Below, piece by piece: positions 1-5,184 of a DNA stretch of 6,337 nucleotides. The notes under the pieces were generated by a model, which saw only the letters and a list, made by a program, of their open reading frames with translations, was not told the origin of the DNA and ran no database searches. The position numbers and the translations under genes were made by a program. This stretch comes from Chloroflexota bacterium (GTDB lineage: Bacteria > Chloroflexota > Anaerolineae > Promineifilales > Promineifilaceae), in the NCBI GenBank assembly GCA_020353135.1, contig CP070688.1, positions 2,034,654 through 2,040,990 on the forward strand, in the 5' to 3' direction. How positions within the stretch are numbered: position 1 is the first letter of the stretch; the number at the start of each line of letters is the position of its first letter.

Positions 1-250
1 TAGGCCGCTACCTGGGCCCGGCTCAAGCCGGCGAAGCGGGCTCGCTCCCGCGGGTCGTCGCTCTCTTCCGCCTCCGGTTGGTAAGCCAGCATGCGGGCCA
101 GCAGGACGTACTCACGTCTCTTTTCCAGATACGGATCCAGCAGCCCGCCGCTCCGTTCGGCGGCCGGCTCTTCCTCAGCCGCCGGCTCCTCCTCAGTCTC
201 CGAGTTCTGTCCATCCGCCTGCCCGGCGGCCGGGCCAACGGCCGGCCGGC
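1..250. repeat. Left arm of imperfect inverted repeat
   Basis: The reverse complement of this arm aligns end to end with 431-695. There are 11 mismatches and one 18-bp gap (two instead of three copies of an 18-bp unit, at 159-176 and 177-194). The inner end is the self-complementary word CGGCCGGCCG. The outer end is still matching at base 1, so the repeat may extend beyond the window. Confidence 0.9.
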
Positions 251-266
251 TCCCCGAGGGAAGCAT
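1..266 (-). pseudogene. Partial inverted copy of the SUMF1-protein mid-segment (runs off left edge)
   Basis: Read on the minus strand, this stretch encodes the same segment as residues ~116-201 of the plus-strand FGE protein. It has an acidic EEEPAA tract, then LLDPYLEKRREYVLLARMLAY, then FAGLSRAQVAAY, and the frame stays open to the window edge. It differs from the plus copy by 11 substitutions, about 7 of them changing residues (for example two Lys-to-Glu changes), and lacks one 18-bp acidic repeat unit. An in-frame ATG exists at 266, but I see no clear ribosome binding site. The upstream sequence that should encode the preceding domain belongs to the plus-strand gene instead. It is therefore either a 5'-truncated paralogue or half of an inverted chimera made during assembly. 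The reading frame is certain; its being a functional gene is doubtful. Confidence 0.4.
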
Positions 267-1788
267 CGCCTGGCCGCTGCTGGCCAAGACGGTGGTGATC
301 CAGACCCAATACCCGGAGCTGTACCGCCAGTGGCGCCAGTATCCGACCCTGGTCCAGTTGCTGGAAGCGGAATACGCGGGCCGGTCGGGCAGCGACGAGG
401 ACCTGATCCTGGGCCGGCAGTCGGACCTCCGGCCGGCCGTTGGCCCGGCCGCCAGGCAGACGGCTGGACAGAAATCGGAGACTGAGGAGGATCCGGCGGC
501 TGAGGAGGAACCTGCGGCCGAGGAAGAGCCGGCCGCCGAACGGAGTGGAGGGTTGCTGGATCCGTATCTGGAAAAGAGACGTGAGTACGTCCTGCTGGCC
601 CGCATGCTGGCTTACCAACCGAAGGCAGAAGAGAGCGACGACCCGCGGAAGCGAGCCCGCTTCGCCGGCTTGAGCCGGGCCCAGGTAGCGGCCTACGTGC
701 GGCTGGCCGGGGCGGTGGAGGCGGAAGCGCCTTCGGCGGCGGTCGACGTGCCGGCCGACCTGCTGGCCGAGATGTTGAGCGGCGAAGAGGTCCGGATCCA
801 GGATGCGGCCGCCCGGCTGGACGACCTGGAAGAGGAGCCGGACGGGGGGCTGCACCGGGCTGCCCGCCAGGGGTTGCTGGCCGTCTTGGAGGACCCGTTA
901 CGGCCAGTCGTGGCCCGGGTTAGCGCCGGCGACGCCCTGGCCCAGGTGGGCGATCCACGCTTCCGGGCTGGGGCCTGGTATTTGCCCGACGAACCGCTGC
1001 TGGGTTTTGTGGAAATCCCGGCCGGGCCGTTCTTGATGGGCAGCGACAAAGAACGGGACGATGAGGCGACAGGCCCCGAAATACCGCAACATGAAGTGAC
1101 CCTGCCGGCTTATTACATGGGCCGCTACCCGGTGACGGTGGCCCAATTTCGGAGCTTCGTCGAGGCCAGCGGTCGCGAGCCGCACGATGAGCGCAGTCAA
1201 CAGGGCCCGGCCAATCACCCGGTCATCTGGGTCACCTGGCACGAGGCCCTGGCCTATTGCCGCTGGTTGACTGAGCGGCTGCGGGAATGGCCGGAGACGC
1301 CGGAAACACTGGCGGCCTTGCTGCGCCGTGGCGCGGCTGGCGGCCGGCCGTGGCGGGTCACGCTGCCCAGCGAGGCTCAATGGGAGAAGGCTGCCCGGGG
1401 CGGGGACGGCCGGATCTATCCCTGGGGCGATACCTTTGAACCAGAGCGATTGAATTCCGGAGAAAGCGGCCTGGGCCGGACTTCGGCCGTGGGTTGTTTC
1501 CCGGGCGGAGCCAGTCCCTACGACTTACTGGATTGCAGTGGCAATGTCTTCGAGTGGACCCGCAGCCTGTGGGGTGAGCAGGGTGATAAGCCGCAGTTCG
1601 GCTATCCTTATGTGGCCGACGACGGCCGGGAGGAGTTGGCCGCCGGTGATGAGATACTTCGGGTCCTTCGGGGCGGATCCTTTGTTGGCGAGAGCCAGTG
1701 GCAGCGCTGCGGGGCTCGCTACGGGAGGCGGCAGGGGCGACTCAACCGCGGGTTTCGCGTGGTGCTGTCCCCACAGCCGGGGCCTTAG
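91..1788 (+). CDS. SUMF1/FGE-domain protein, N-terminus probably replaced (partial gene)
   Basis: The C-terminal half (residues ~305-560) is a formylglycine-generating-enzyme/sulfatase-modifying-factor domain. Its family motifs are all present: VEIPAGPFLMGSD at the start, HEVTLPAYYMGRYPVTVAQF, VTLPSEAQWEKAAR, YPWGD, DLLDCSGNVFEWT, RVLRGGSF and GFRVVLSP. Ahead of it lie a helical stretch (AGDALAQVGDPRF, ~279-291), an acidic EEEPAA linker (~131-150), and a segment starting ITQTQ-like (VVIQTQYPELYRQWRQYPTL, ~68-87) resembling what follows P-loop NTPase domains in multidomain bacterial proteins. Residues 1-54 are translated from the antisense of the inverted arm and are Ser/Pro/Ala-rich. The native start is therefore probably lost, and no good internal ATG precedes 604. 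The Cys pair of true FGE is incomplete (Cys540 kept, Ser535 in place of the first). A ligand-binding or regulatory role is more likely than sulfatase maturation. The FGE domain call is very secure; the start is not. Confidence 0.75.
   Translation: MRASRTYSRLFSRYGSSSPPLRSAAGSSSAAGSSSVSEFCPSACPAAGPTAGRLPEGSIAWPLLAKTVVIQTQYPELYRQWRQYPTLVQLLEAEYAGRSGSDEDLILGRQSDLRPAVGPAARQTAGQKSETEEDPAAEEEPAAEEEPAAERSGGLLDPYLEKRREYVLLARMLAYQPKAEESDDPRKRARFAGLSRAQVAAYVRLAGAVEAEAPSAAVDVPADLLAEMLSGEEVRIQDAAARLDDLEEEPDGGLHRAARQGLLAVLEDPLRPVVARVSAGDALAQVGDPRFRAGAWYLPDEPLLGFVEIPAGPFLMGSDKERDDEATGPEIPQHEVTLPAYYMGRYPVTVAQFRSFVEASGREPHDERSQQGPANHPVIWVTWHEALAYCRWLTERLREWPETPETLAALLRRGAAGGRPWRVTLPSEAQWEKAARGGDGRIYPWGDTFEPERLNSGESGLGRTSAVGCFPGGASPYDLLDCSGNVFEWTRSLWGEQGDKPQFGYPYVADDGREELAAGDEILRVLRGGSFVGESQWQRCGARYGRRQGRLNRGFRVVLSPQPGP
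431..695. repeat. Right arm of imperfect inverted repeat
   Basis: This is the partner of 1-250, separated from it by a unique spacer of about 180 bp (251-430). The longest identical stretches are about 67 bp around 551-620 and about 45 bp at the outer end (651-695). It lies fully inside the FGE-protein gene and codes in frame. Confidence 0.9.
484..537 (+). repeat. Three tandem 18-bp units encoding the EE(E/D)PAA repeat
   Basis: Three in-frame 18-bp units lie at 484-501, 502-519 and 520-537. Each encodes Glu-Glu-Glu/Asp-Pro-Ala-Ala. The inverted copy at 159-194 has only two units; its second is identical to the third here and the middle unit is missing. This is a typical slippage-prone coding minisatellite in an acidic linker. 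Confidence 0.85.
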
Positions 1789-1795
1789 CCCCGGC
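1776..1795 (+). terminator. Perfect 8-bp GC hairpin around the stop codon of the FGE gene
   Basis: GCCGGGGC (1776-1783) and GCCCCGGC (1788-1795) form a perfect 8-bp stem with a CTTA tetraloop. The TAG stop codon lies at 1786-1788, partly in the loop. No T-tract follows, so intrinsic termination is uncertain. It could act as a 3'-end stabiliser or a weak terminator. Confidence 0.4.
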
Positions 1796-1799
1796 ATAC

Positions 1800-1847
1800 C
1801 TCTGATCTCTGGACGCCGCAGGCGCTCTGATCTCTGGCCCTCTGATC
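1800..1847. repeat. Short direct repeats of CTCTGATCTCTGG
   Basis: CTCTGATCTCTGG occurs at 1800-1812 and 1825-1837, and a shortened copy CTCTGATC at 1840-1847. They sit in the gap between the FGE gene and the oxidoreductase operon. I see no function for them. They are irregularly spaced, so they do not form a CRISPR array. Confidence 0.7.
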
Positions 1848-1866
1848 GGCGCCGGGTAGGAACCCC

Positions 1867-1893
1867 TGTCACAAATGACCGGCCTCGTTTGTC
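1867..1893 (+). promoter_or_regulatory. Candidate ECF41-type promoter (TGTCACA-N16-TGTC)
   Basis: TGTCACA at 1867-1873 matches the -35 element I recall for ECF41 sigma factors. After a 16-base spacer, TGTC at 1890-1893 matches the -10 element CGTC in three of four bases. It lies about 100 bp upstream of an oxidoreductase whose partner gene is itself an ECF41 sigma factor, the arrangement reported for this group. The consensus is quoted from memory, so the assignment rests on this match plus gene context. Confidence 0.65.
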
Positions 1894-1912
1894 TTATTTG
1901 GTAGAGAGGGCA

Positions 1913-1964
1913 GGCAATCGGATGGGTAATCACTTCCCTGACCAAGAGCACTTCTCCGATTACC
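1913..1964 (+). promoter_or_regulatory. Leader with two mutually exclusive short stems
   Basis: In the presumed 5' leader of the oxidoreductase mRNA, AATCGGA (1916-1922) can pair with TCCGATT (1955-1961). Alternatively GGTAATC (1925-1931) can pair with GATTACC (1958-1964). Both use the same downstream bases, so they exclude each other. Each stem is only 7 bp, so a regulatory role is a guess. GGCAATCGGAT at 1913-1923 recurs at the lexA/ABC junction. Confidence 0.3.
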
Positions 1965-1987
1965 TTGCCCCAACCCTAGACAAAACG

Positions 1988-1992
1988 AGGTG
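1988..1992 (+). promoter_or_regulatory. Ribosome binding site of the oxidoreductase gene
   Basis: AGGTG (part of GAGGTGAT, 1987-1994) lies 2 bases before the ATG at 1995 and 5 bases before a second in-frame ATG at 1998. The spacing favours 1998 as the true start, which would remove one residue. Confidence 0.6.
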
Positions 1993-1994
1993 AT

Positions 1995-3248
1995 ATGATG
2001 ACGGAGAAACAGATTCAAATCGTGGTATTGGGCGCCGGGTACGCCGGTCTAATGGCGGCCATCCGGTTGGCGGGCAAGACGAAGAAGCGGCCGGTCAAGG
2101 TCATTTTGGTCAATGCCAGCGATCGTTTCGTGGAACGGCCGCGACTGCACGAGACGGCGACCGGCAACCAGCCCCGGCAAAAGCCGTTGGCCGATCTGAT
2201 CGCCGGCACAGGTATTGAGTTTCGACAGGGATACGTGGCCGCCTTTGACCCGGACCGGCGGCAAGTGACGGTCGAGACGGCCGACGGAAACGAGTTGCTA
2301 CCGTATGATTACCTGGTCTATGCTTTGGGCAGCCGGGTGGATCGGACGGCCGTGCCGGGCGTGGTCGAACACGCTTATGCACTGGACGCGGCCGGCCCCC
2401 TGTCGGCTGGGCCGCTGCAAAGCCGACTGCAAGAGCTGGCGCTTACGGGCGGGCGGGTGACCGTCGTGGGCTCAGGGCCGACGGGCATTGAAGCGGCGGC
2501 CGAGATCGCCGACCTGTACCCAACTCTGGGGGTCACTATCGTGACCCAAGGCGAGTTCGGCGCCTTTAAGAACGAACGGGTCCAGCGATATATGCGGGGC
2601 GCGATGAGGCGCTTGAATATCAGCCTGGTCGAAGGAGCCAGTGTGCGCGAGGTGCGTGAAGATGAACTGATCATCGCCAATGGGCGAACCATTCCCCTTG
2701 AAGTCGCCATCTGGGCCGGTGGCTTTCGGGCTTTGCCTTTGGCTCGCCAGGCCGGCCTACAAGTCAACGGCCGAGACCAGATCCTGGTCGATCCTTGCTT
2801 CCGTTCGTTGACTCAGCCCAATATCTATGTGGCCGGGGACGCCGCGTGGCCGGTCCACCAGCCGGGCGCGCCGCTGCGCATGGCCCTCTTCCCTGCGCTG
2901 GTCACCGGCGCTCATGTGGCCGATAATCTTAGCCGGATGATCCACAGCCAGGAACAACGGCCGCTGGGCTTCTCTTATTACGGCCAGGGTATTGCCCTCG
3001 GCCGGCATGACGCGGTAGGATTCGCCACCTTTCCAAAAGACGATCCCATCGGCCCGCTGCTCACCGGCCGGCTGGTCCTGGTCGTACGCAACTGTATCGT
3101 CTGGCTGATGCTGTTTTTGCTGGCCGTCGAGCGGCGTCGGCCTGGCTTCTTCTTCTGGCTAGGCGGCCGGCGCGGCCGGGAACGAGCGGGACCCAGACGT
3201 CGTAGGTTTCCAATACCTACCACGTCTTCCAGGAGTACCTATGACTGA
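1995..3248 (+). CDS. FAD/NAD(P)-dependent oxidoreductase, NDH-2-like, ECF41-linked
   Basis: This is a 417-residue pyridine nucleotide-disulfide/NDH-2-type flavoprotein. An FAD-binding GAGYAG (13-18) opens the first Rossmann fold. VVGSGPTGIE (157-166) is the NAD(P)H-binding glycine motif, AIWAGGF lies at 238-244, and YVAGDAAWP (278-286) is the second FAD motif. A hydrophobic stretch at ~359-378 and a basic Arg-rich tail could bind the membrane surface. The AQxAxQ quinone-site motif expected in true NDH-2 just after the GD motif is absent; LFPALVTG (298-305) stands there. I therefore infer an NAD(P)H:acceptor oxidoreductase whose electron acceptor is unknown, rather than a standard respiratory enzyme. 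Its last 8 bp overlap the sigma-factor start, indicating co-transcription and translational coupling. Oxidoreductases of this kind are reported partners and targets of ECF41 sigma factors. The fold is very secure; the substrate is not known. Confidence 0.9.
   Translation: MMTEKQIQIVVLGAGYAGLMAAIRLAGKTKKRPVKVILVNASDRFVERPRLHETATGNQPRQKPLADLIAGTGIEFRQGYVAAFDPDRRQVTVETADGNELLPYDYLVYALGSRVDRTAVPGVVEHAYALDAAGPLSAGPLQSRLQELALTGGRVTVVGSGPTGIEAAAEIADLYPTLGVTIVTQGEFGAFKNERVQRYMRGAMRRLNISLVEGASVREVREDELIIANGRTIPLEVAIWAGGFRALPLARQAGLQVNGRDQILVDPCFRSLTQPNIYVAGDAAWPVHQPGAPLRMALFPALVTGAHVADNLSRMIHSQEQRPLGFSYYGQGIALGRHDAVGFATFPKDDPIGPLLTGRLVLVVRNCIVWLMLFLLAVERRRPGFFFWLGGRRGRERAGPRRRRFPIPTTSSRSTYD
3195..3227 (+). 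promoter_or_regulatory. mRNA hairpin just ahead of the sigma-factor ribosome binding site
   Basis: AGACG (3195-3199) pairs with CGTCT (3223-3227), and GTAGGT (3202-3207) pairs with ACCTAC (3215-3220). The two helices are joined by a 2x2 internal loop and capped by a 7-base loop. The structure ends 2-3 bases before the AGGAG at 3230-3235 and lies within the last codons of the oxidoreductase. It could modulate initiation at the sigma gene, depending on translation of the upstream gene. Pairing is seen in sequence; function is inferred. Confidence 0.45.
3231..3235 (+). promoter_or_regulatory. Ribosome binding site of the sigma-factor gene
   Basis: AGGAG lies 5 bases upstream of the ATG at 3241 and fixes this start, which falls inside the end of the preceding gene. 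Confidence 0.8.
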
Positions 3249-4134
3249 CGAACAGTTCGAAGAATACCGGCCGCTATTGTTCTCCATCGCCTACCGCATG
3301 TTAGGCAGCGCTATGGACGCCGAGGACATCGTACAGGAAGCCTGGCTGCGCTACCGTCAAACGGACCGGGAAGAAATCACCTCGCCCAAGGCTTATCTGA
3401 GCACCATCGTCACCCGGCTGTGCATCAATCAGTTGAAGTCGGCCCGTGAACGGCGGGAGTCGTACATCGGGCCCTGGCTGCCCGAGCCGATCCTTACCGG
3501 AAGTGCGTCCGGCCAGGCCCTGACTGAAGGTACCGCTCTAACGATCACGCCGGCCCAACATCTCAGCCGCTTCGACTCGATTTCGATGGCTTTCCTGGTC
3601 TTGCTGGAGCAGTTGACGCCGGCCGAGCGGGCGGTCTTTTTGCTGCGCGAGGTTTTCGACTACGATTACGCCGAGATCGCGGCCGCCCTGGACAAATCAG
3701 AAGCGGCTTGTCGCCAGCTGTTCAGCCGGGCGCGTAAACACATGGCCGCCAACCGGCCGCGCTTTGAGAGCTCGGCCGGCGATCAGGAGCGGTTGGTGAA
3801 AGGCTTCTTGCAGGCGGTCGAGGTCGGCGATGTGGAGGCCTTGACCGGCATGCTGGCCGAGGACGTGGTGGTCTGGACCGATGGCGGCGGAAAGGTCTTC
3901 GCCGCTCCTGAACCAGTTTATGGGCCGGAAAAGGCAGCCCGGTTCATCCTGGGCGCCCGGCGTTTCGCCCCTGGACCCTTCTCCGTTGAAATGGCGGCGG
4001 TGAATGGTAAACCGGGCATCCTGTTGCGGCTCGAATCGGGCAGGGTGTTTCTGGTCATCGACATGGAGGTCGAAGGCGACCAGGTCCGGGCTTTCCATAT
4101 CATCGGCAACCCGGATAAGCTGCGCCATCTCTGA
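3241..4134 (+). CDS. ECF41-family RNA polymerase sigma factor with fused SnoaL-like domain (SigJ-like)
   Basis: This is a 297-residue extracytoplasmic-function sigma factor. Region sigma-2 (~1-75) contains AYRMLGSAMDAEDIVQEAWL. Region sigma-4 (~112-172) contains LTPAERAVFLLREVFDYDYAEIA followed by a helix-turn-helix (LDKSEAACRQLFSRARKHM). A ~110-residue C-terminal SnoaL/NTF2-like domain follows. Three signatures of group ECF41 (relatives of mycobacterial SigJ) are present: WLPEP at 79-83 in the linker, DGGGK at 214-218, and NPDKL at 290-294 near the C-terminus. In this group the fused domain controls sigma activity and takes the place of a separate anti-sigma factor; none is encoded beside it here. 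The linker between sigma-2 and sigma-4 looks rather long. It is the second gene of an operon behind a matching ECF41-like promoter, so it probably activates itself and the oxidoreductase. The inducing signal is unknown. Confidence 0.93.
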   Translation: MTDEQFEEYRPLLFSIAYRMLGSAMDAEDIVQEAWLRYRQTDREEITSPKAYLSTIVTRLCINQLKSARERRESYIGPWLPEPILTGSASGQALTEGTALTITPAQHLSRFDSISMAFLVLLEQLTPAERAVFLLREVFDYDYAEIAAALDKSEAACRQLFSRARKHMAANRPRFESSAGDQERLVKGFLQAVEVGDVEALTGMLAEDVVVWTDGGGKVFAAPEPVYGPEKAARFILGARRFAPGPFSVEMAAVNGKPGILLRLESGRVFLVIDMEVEGDQVRAFHIIGNPDKLRHL

Positions 4135-4145
4135 GCGCCGCTCCG

Positions 4146-4190
4146 GCCAGGGCTGCCGATCCGGCTCGATCAGCCCCGGCTGAATGCCGG
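4146..4190 (+). terminator. Weak stem-loops after the sigma gene
   Basis: GCC-A-GGGCTG (4146-4155) pairs with CAGCCC-C-GGC (4171-4180) with one mismatch and a 15-base loop. An alternative small hairpin, CCGGC-TGAAT-GCCGG, lies at 4176-4190. Neither is followed by a T-run, so intrinsic termination of the operon is only possible, not shown. Confidence 0.3.
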
Positions 4191-4199
4191 AAAGAAAGT

Positions 4200-4228
4200 T
4201 TGACTAAGAACATATGTTCTGATATTAT
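4200..4228 (+). promoter_or_regulatory. Sigma-70-type promoter of lexA
   Basis: TTGACT (4200-4205, 5/6 to the consensus -35) and TATTAT (4223-4228, 5/6 to the consensus -10) are separated by exactly 17 bp. One LexA operator fills the spacer and a second begins just past the -10, so repressor binding would block RNA polymerase. Confidence 0.85.
4207..4220. promoter_or_regulatory. LexA operator (SOS box) 1, perfect palindrome
   Basis: AGAACATATGTTCT is a perfect 14-bp palindrome of the GAAC-N4-GTTC type used by Gram-positive and several other LexA proteins. It sits between the -35 and -10 elements, as expected for self-repression of lexA. Confidence 0.9.
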
Positions 4229-4230
4229 AT

Positions 4231-4244
4231 AGAACATATGATCC
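4231..4244. promoter_or_regulatory. LexA operator 2, one mismatch
   Basis: GAACATATGATC (4232-4243) differs from operator 1 at one core base (GATC instead of GTTC). Its centre is 24 bp downstream, a little over two helical turns, and it covers the probable transcription start. It is likely a weaker site, perhaps bound cooperatively. Confidence 0.75.
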
Positions 4245-4269
4245 TTTGCCGTCAGGCCAAGGGGTAGCC

Positions 4270-4274
4270 AGGAG
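4270..4274 (+). promoter_or_regulatory. Ribosome binding site of lexA
   Basis: AGGAG ends 6 bases before the ATG at 4281, supporting that start. Confidence 0.8.
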
Positions 4275-4280
4275 TCAAAA

Positions 4281-4970
4281 ATGACAACTAAAGAGAATCC
4301 GTCCCAAAAGCAGAAGAGTATTCTTTCCTTTATCTGGCAACATCAGCACAATTACGGCCGCCCGCCCTCCTATCGGGAAATTGGAAAGGTCATTGGCATC
4401 AATTCGCCCAGCAACGTGAAATACCATCTAGACCGCCTAGAAATGATGGGTTTTCTCAGGCGGGACAAGGATGTGCCCCGCTGTTTACTCTTTACTGATA
4501 AAGCAATCACCTTGCTCGGAAAAATCTCCGAAACCATTCGGGCGGCGATCAACTATTTCCAGATTCCCATAAGCGGTGATATCGCGGCCGGCGAACCGGT
4601 CAGTTTTGGCAATGATTCCTTCGGTACTTACGACGAGGACGATGTTATCGTTGTCAACGCCGATCAATTGCCAAGGCAACGGAGCAGCTTGTATGCTCTG
4701 CGGGTGCGCGGCCATTCGATGATTGATGCCCTCGTCGACGACGGCGATATCGTCATCTTGCAAAAGGTCGACAATGTACGAAACGGGGATATGGTGGCTG
4801 CCTGGCTTCCATTGAGAGAGGAGTTAACGTTGAAGCATTACTTCCGTGAGGGCAAGGAGACCCGACTTCAGCCGGCCAACCCTGATTTTGAGCCTATCGT
4901 CATGGCCAGCGCAGAAGTCGAGGTGCAGGGCAAGGTGATCGTGGTTCAACGCCAGATGTTTGCTCATTAA
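4281..4970 (+). CDS. lexA: LexA repressor, SOS-response autoprotease
   Basis: This is the 229-residue transcriptional repressor of the SOS regulon. The N-terminal winged helix-turn-helix (~8-62) has RPPSYREIGKVIGI and the recognition region SPSNVKYHLDRLEMMGFLRRD. The C-terminal S24 peptidase domain has the self-cleavage bond Ala103-Gly104 (in DIAAGEP), catalytic Ser146 (RGHSMIDALVDDGD) and catalytic Lys185 (LTLKHYFREG). After DNA damage, RecA filaments trigger cleavage and release of target promoters. The protein is somewhat longer than typical LexA (about 200-210 residues), partly in the stretch between cleavage site and Ser146. Two operators in its own promoter show autoregulation. It is monocistronic: the next gene is convergent, and the preceding one is separated by 146 bp. 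The gene and promoter look clearly less GC-rich than their neighbours. The assignment is very secure. Confidence 0.97.
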   Translation: MTTKENPSQKQKSILSFIWQHQHNYGRPPSYREIGKVIGINSPSNVKYHLDRLEMMGFLRRDKDVPRCLLFTDKAITLLGKISETIRAAINYFQIPISGDIAAGEPVSFGNDSFGTYDEDDVIVVNADQLPRQRSSLYALRVRGHSMIDALVDDGDIVILQKVDNVRNGDMVAAWLPLREELTLKHYFREGKETRLQPANPDFEPIVMASAEVEVQGKVIVVQRQMFAH

Positions 4971-5033
4971 CGTTCGGTTGGAGCGCGCCTATCGGTCGAC
5001 ACGAACTGGTTGCCGGATTGTCGTTCAGCACTT

Positions 5034-5096
5034 GCTTCGACTTAAAGAAGCCATGTAACCAGTCGCTGGGGGCGGCCGCTTTCAAGAAGCTTCTTG
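5034..5096. repeat. Small hairpin and 14-bp palindrome downstream of lexA
   Basis: GCTTC (5034-5038) pairs with GAAGC (5047-5051) across an 8-base loop. CAAGAAGCTTCTTG (5083-5096) is a perfect 14-bp palindrome. Neither is followed by a clear T-run. They may contribute to lexA 3'-end formation or be a protein-binding site; nothing else coding is evident between 4971 and 5192. Confidence 0.4.
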
Positions 5097-5184
5097 CCGG
5101 AGGTGGTTATGCGATTGGAAAAGGGACAGGGAAAGGCAATCGGATGAGGCGCTGTTAGCCCGGCCGGAGGTGGTTATCCGATTG
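5096..5184 (+). repeat. 22-bp direct repeat pair (67 bp apart)
   Basis: A 22-bp word beginning GCCGGAGGTGGTTAT and ending CGATTG occurs at 5096-5117 and 5163-5184 with a single mismatch (G versus C at the 16th base). The second copy overlaps the right stem of the hairpin at 5129-5192. Such a pair could be remains of a duplicated small intergenic element. Confidence 0.8.

Noticed and set aside
193..855. Minus-strand open frame across both inverted arms
   Set aside because: It is antisense to the coding frame of the right arm and in a different frame from the true left-arm copy; it arises from GC-rich sequence lacking stops.
1670..1780. Possible diversity-generating retroelement target (FGE-type C-terminus is a common variable region)
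   Set aside because: No template repeat matching the C-terminal coding region was seen elsewhere in the window, and there is no reverse transcriptase gene here.
1800..1847. CRISPR array
   Set aside because: Repeats are only 13 bp, spaced irregularly by 12 and 2 bases, and too few.
1859..1889. GGAAC ... CGTT as a classical ECF promoter
   Set aside because: The spacing is about 22 bp, too long for the usual 16-18; TGTCACA-N16-TGTC in the same place fits the ECF41 context better.
1538..1993. Open frame overlapping the end of the FGE gene and the intergenic gap
   Set aside because: It runs out of frame through the conserved FGE motifs and then through the promoter and repeat region; no recognisable protein features.
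5109..5147. Tiny reading frame of 12 codons (MRLEKGQGKAIG) preceded by a strong GGAGGTG
   Set aside because: It lies in a repeat whose second copy has no ATG, overlaps the hairpin stem, and has no downstream gene on that strand to serve as leader. It is most likely chance.
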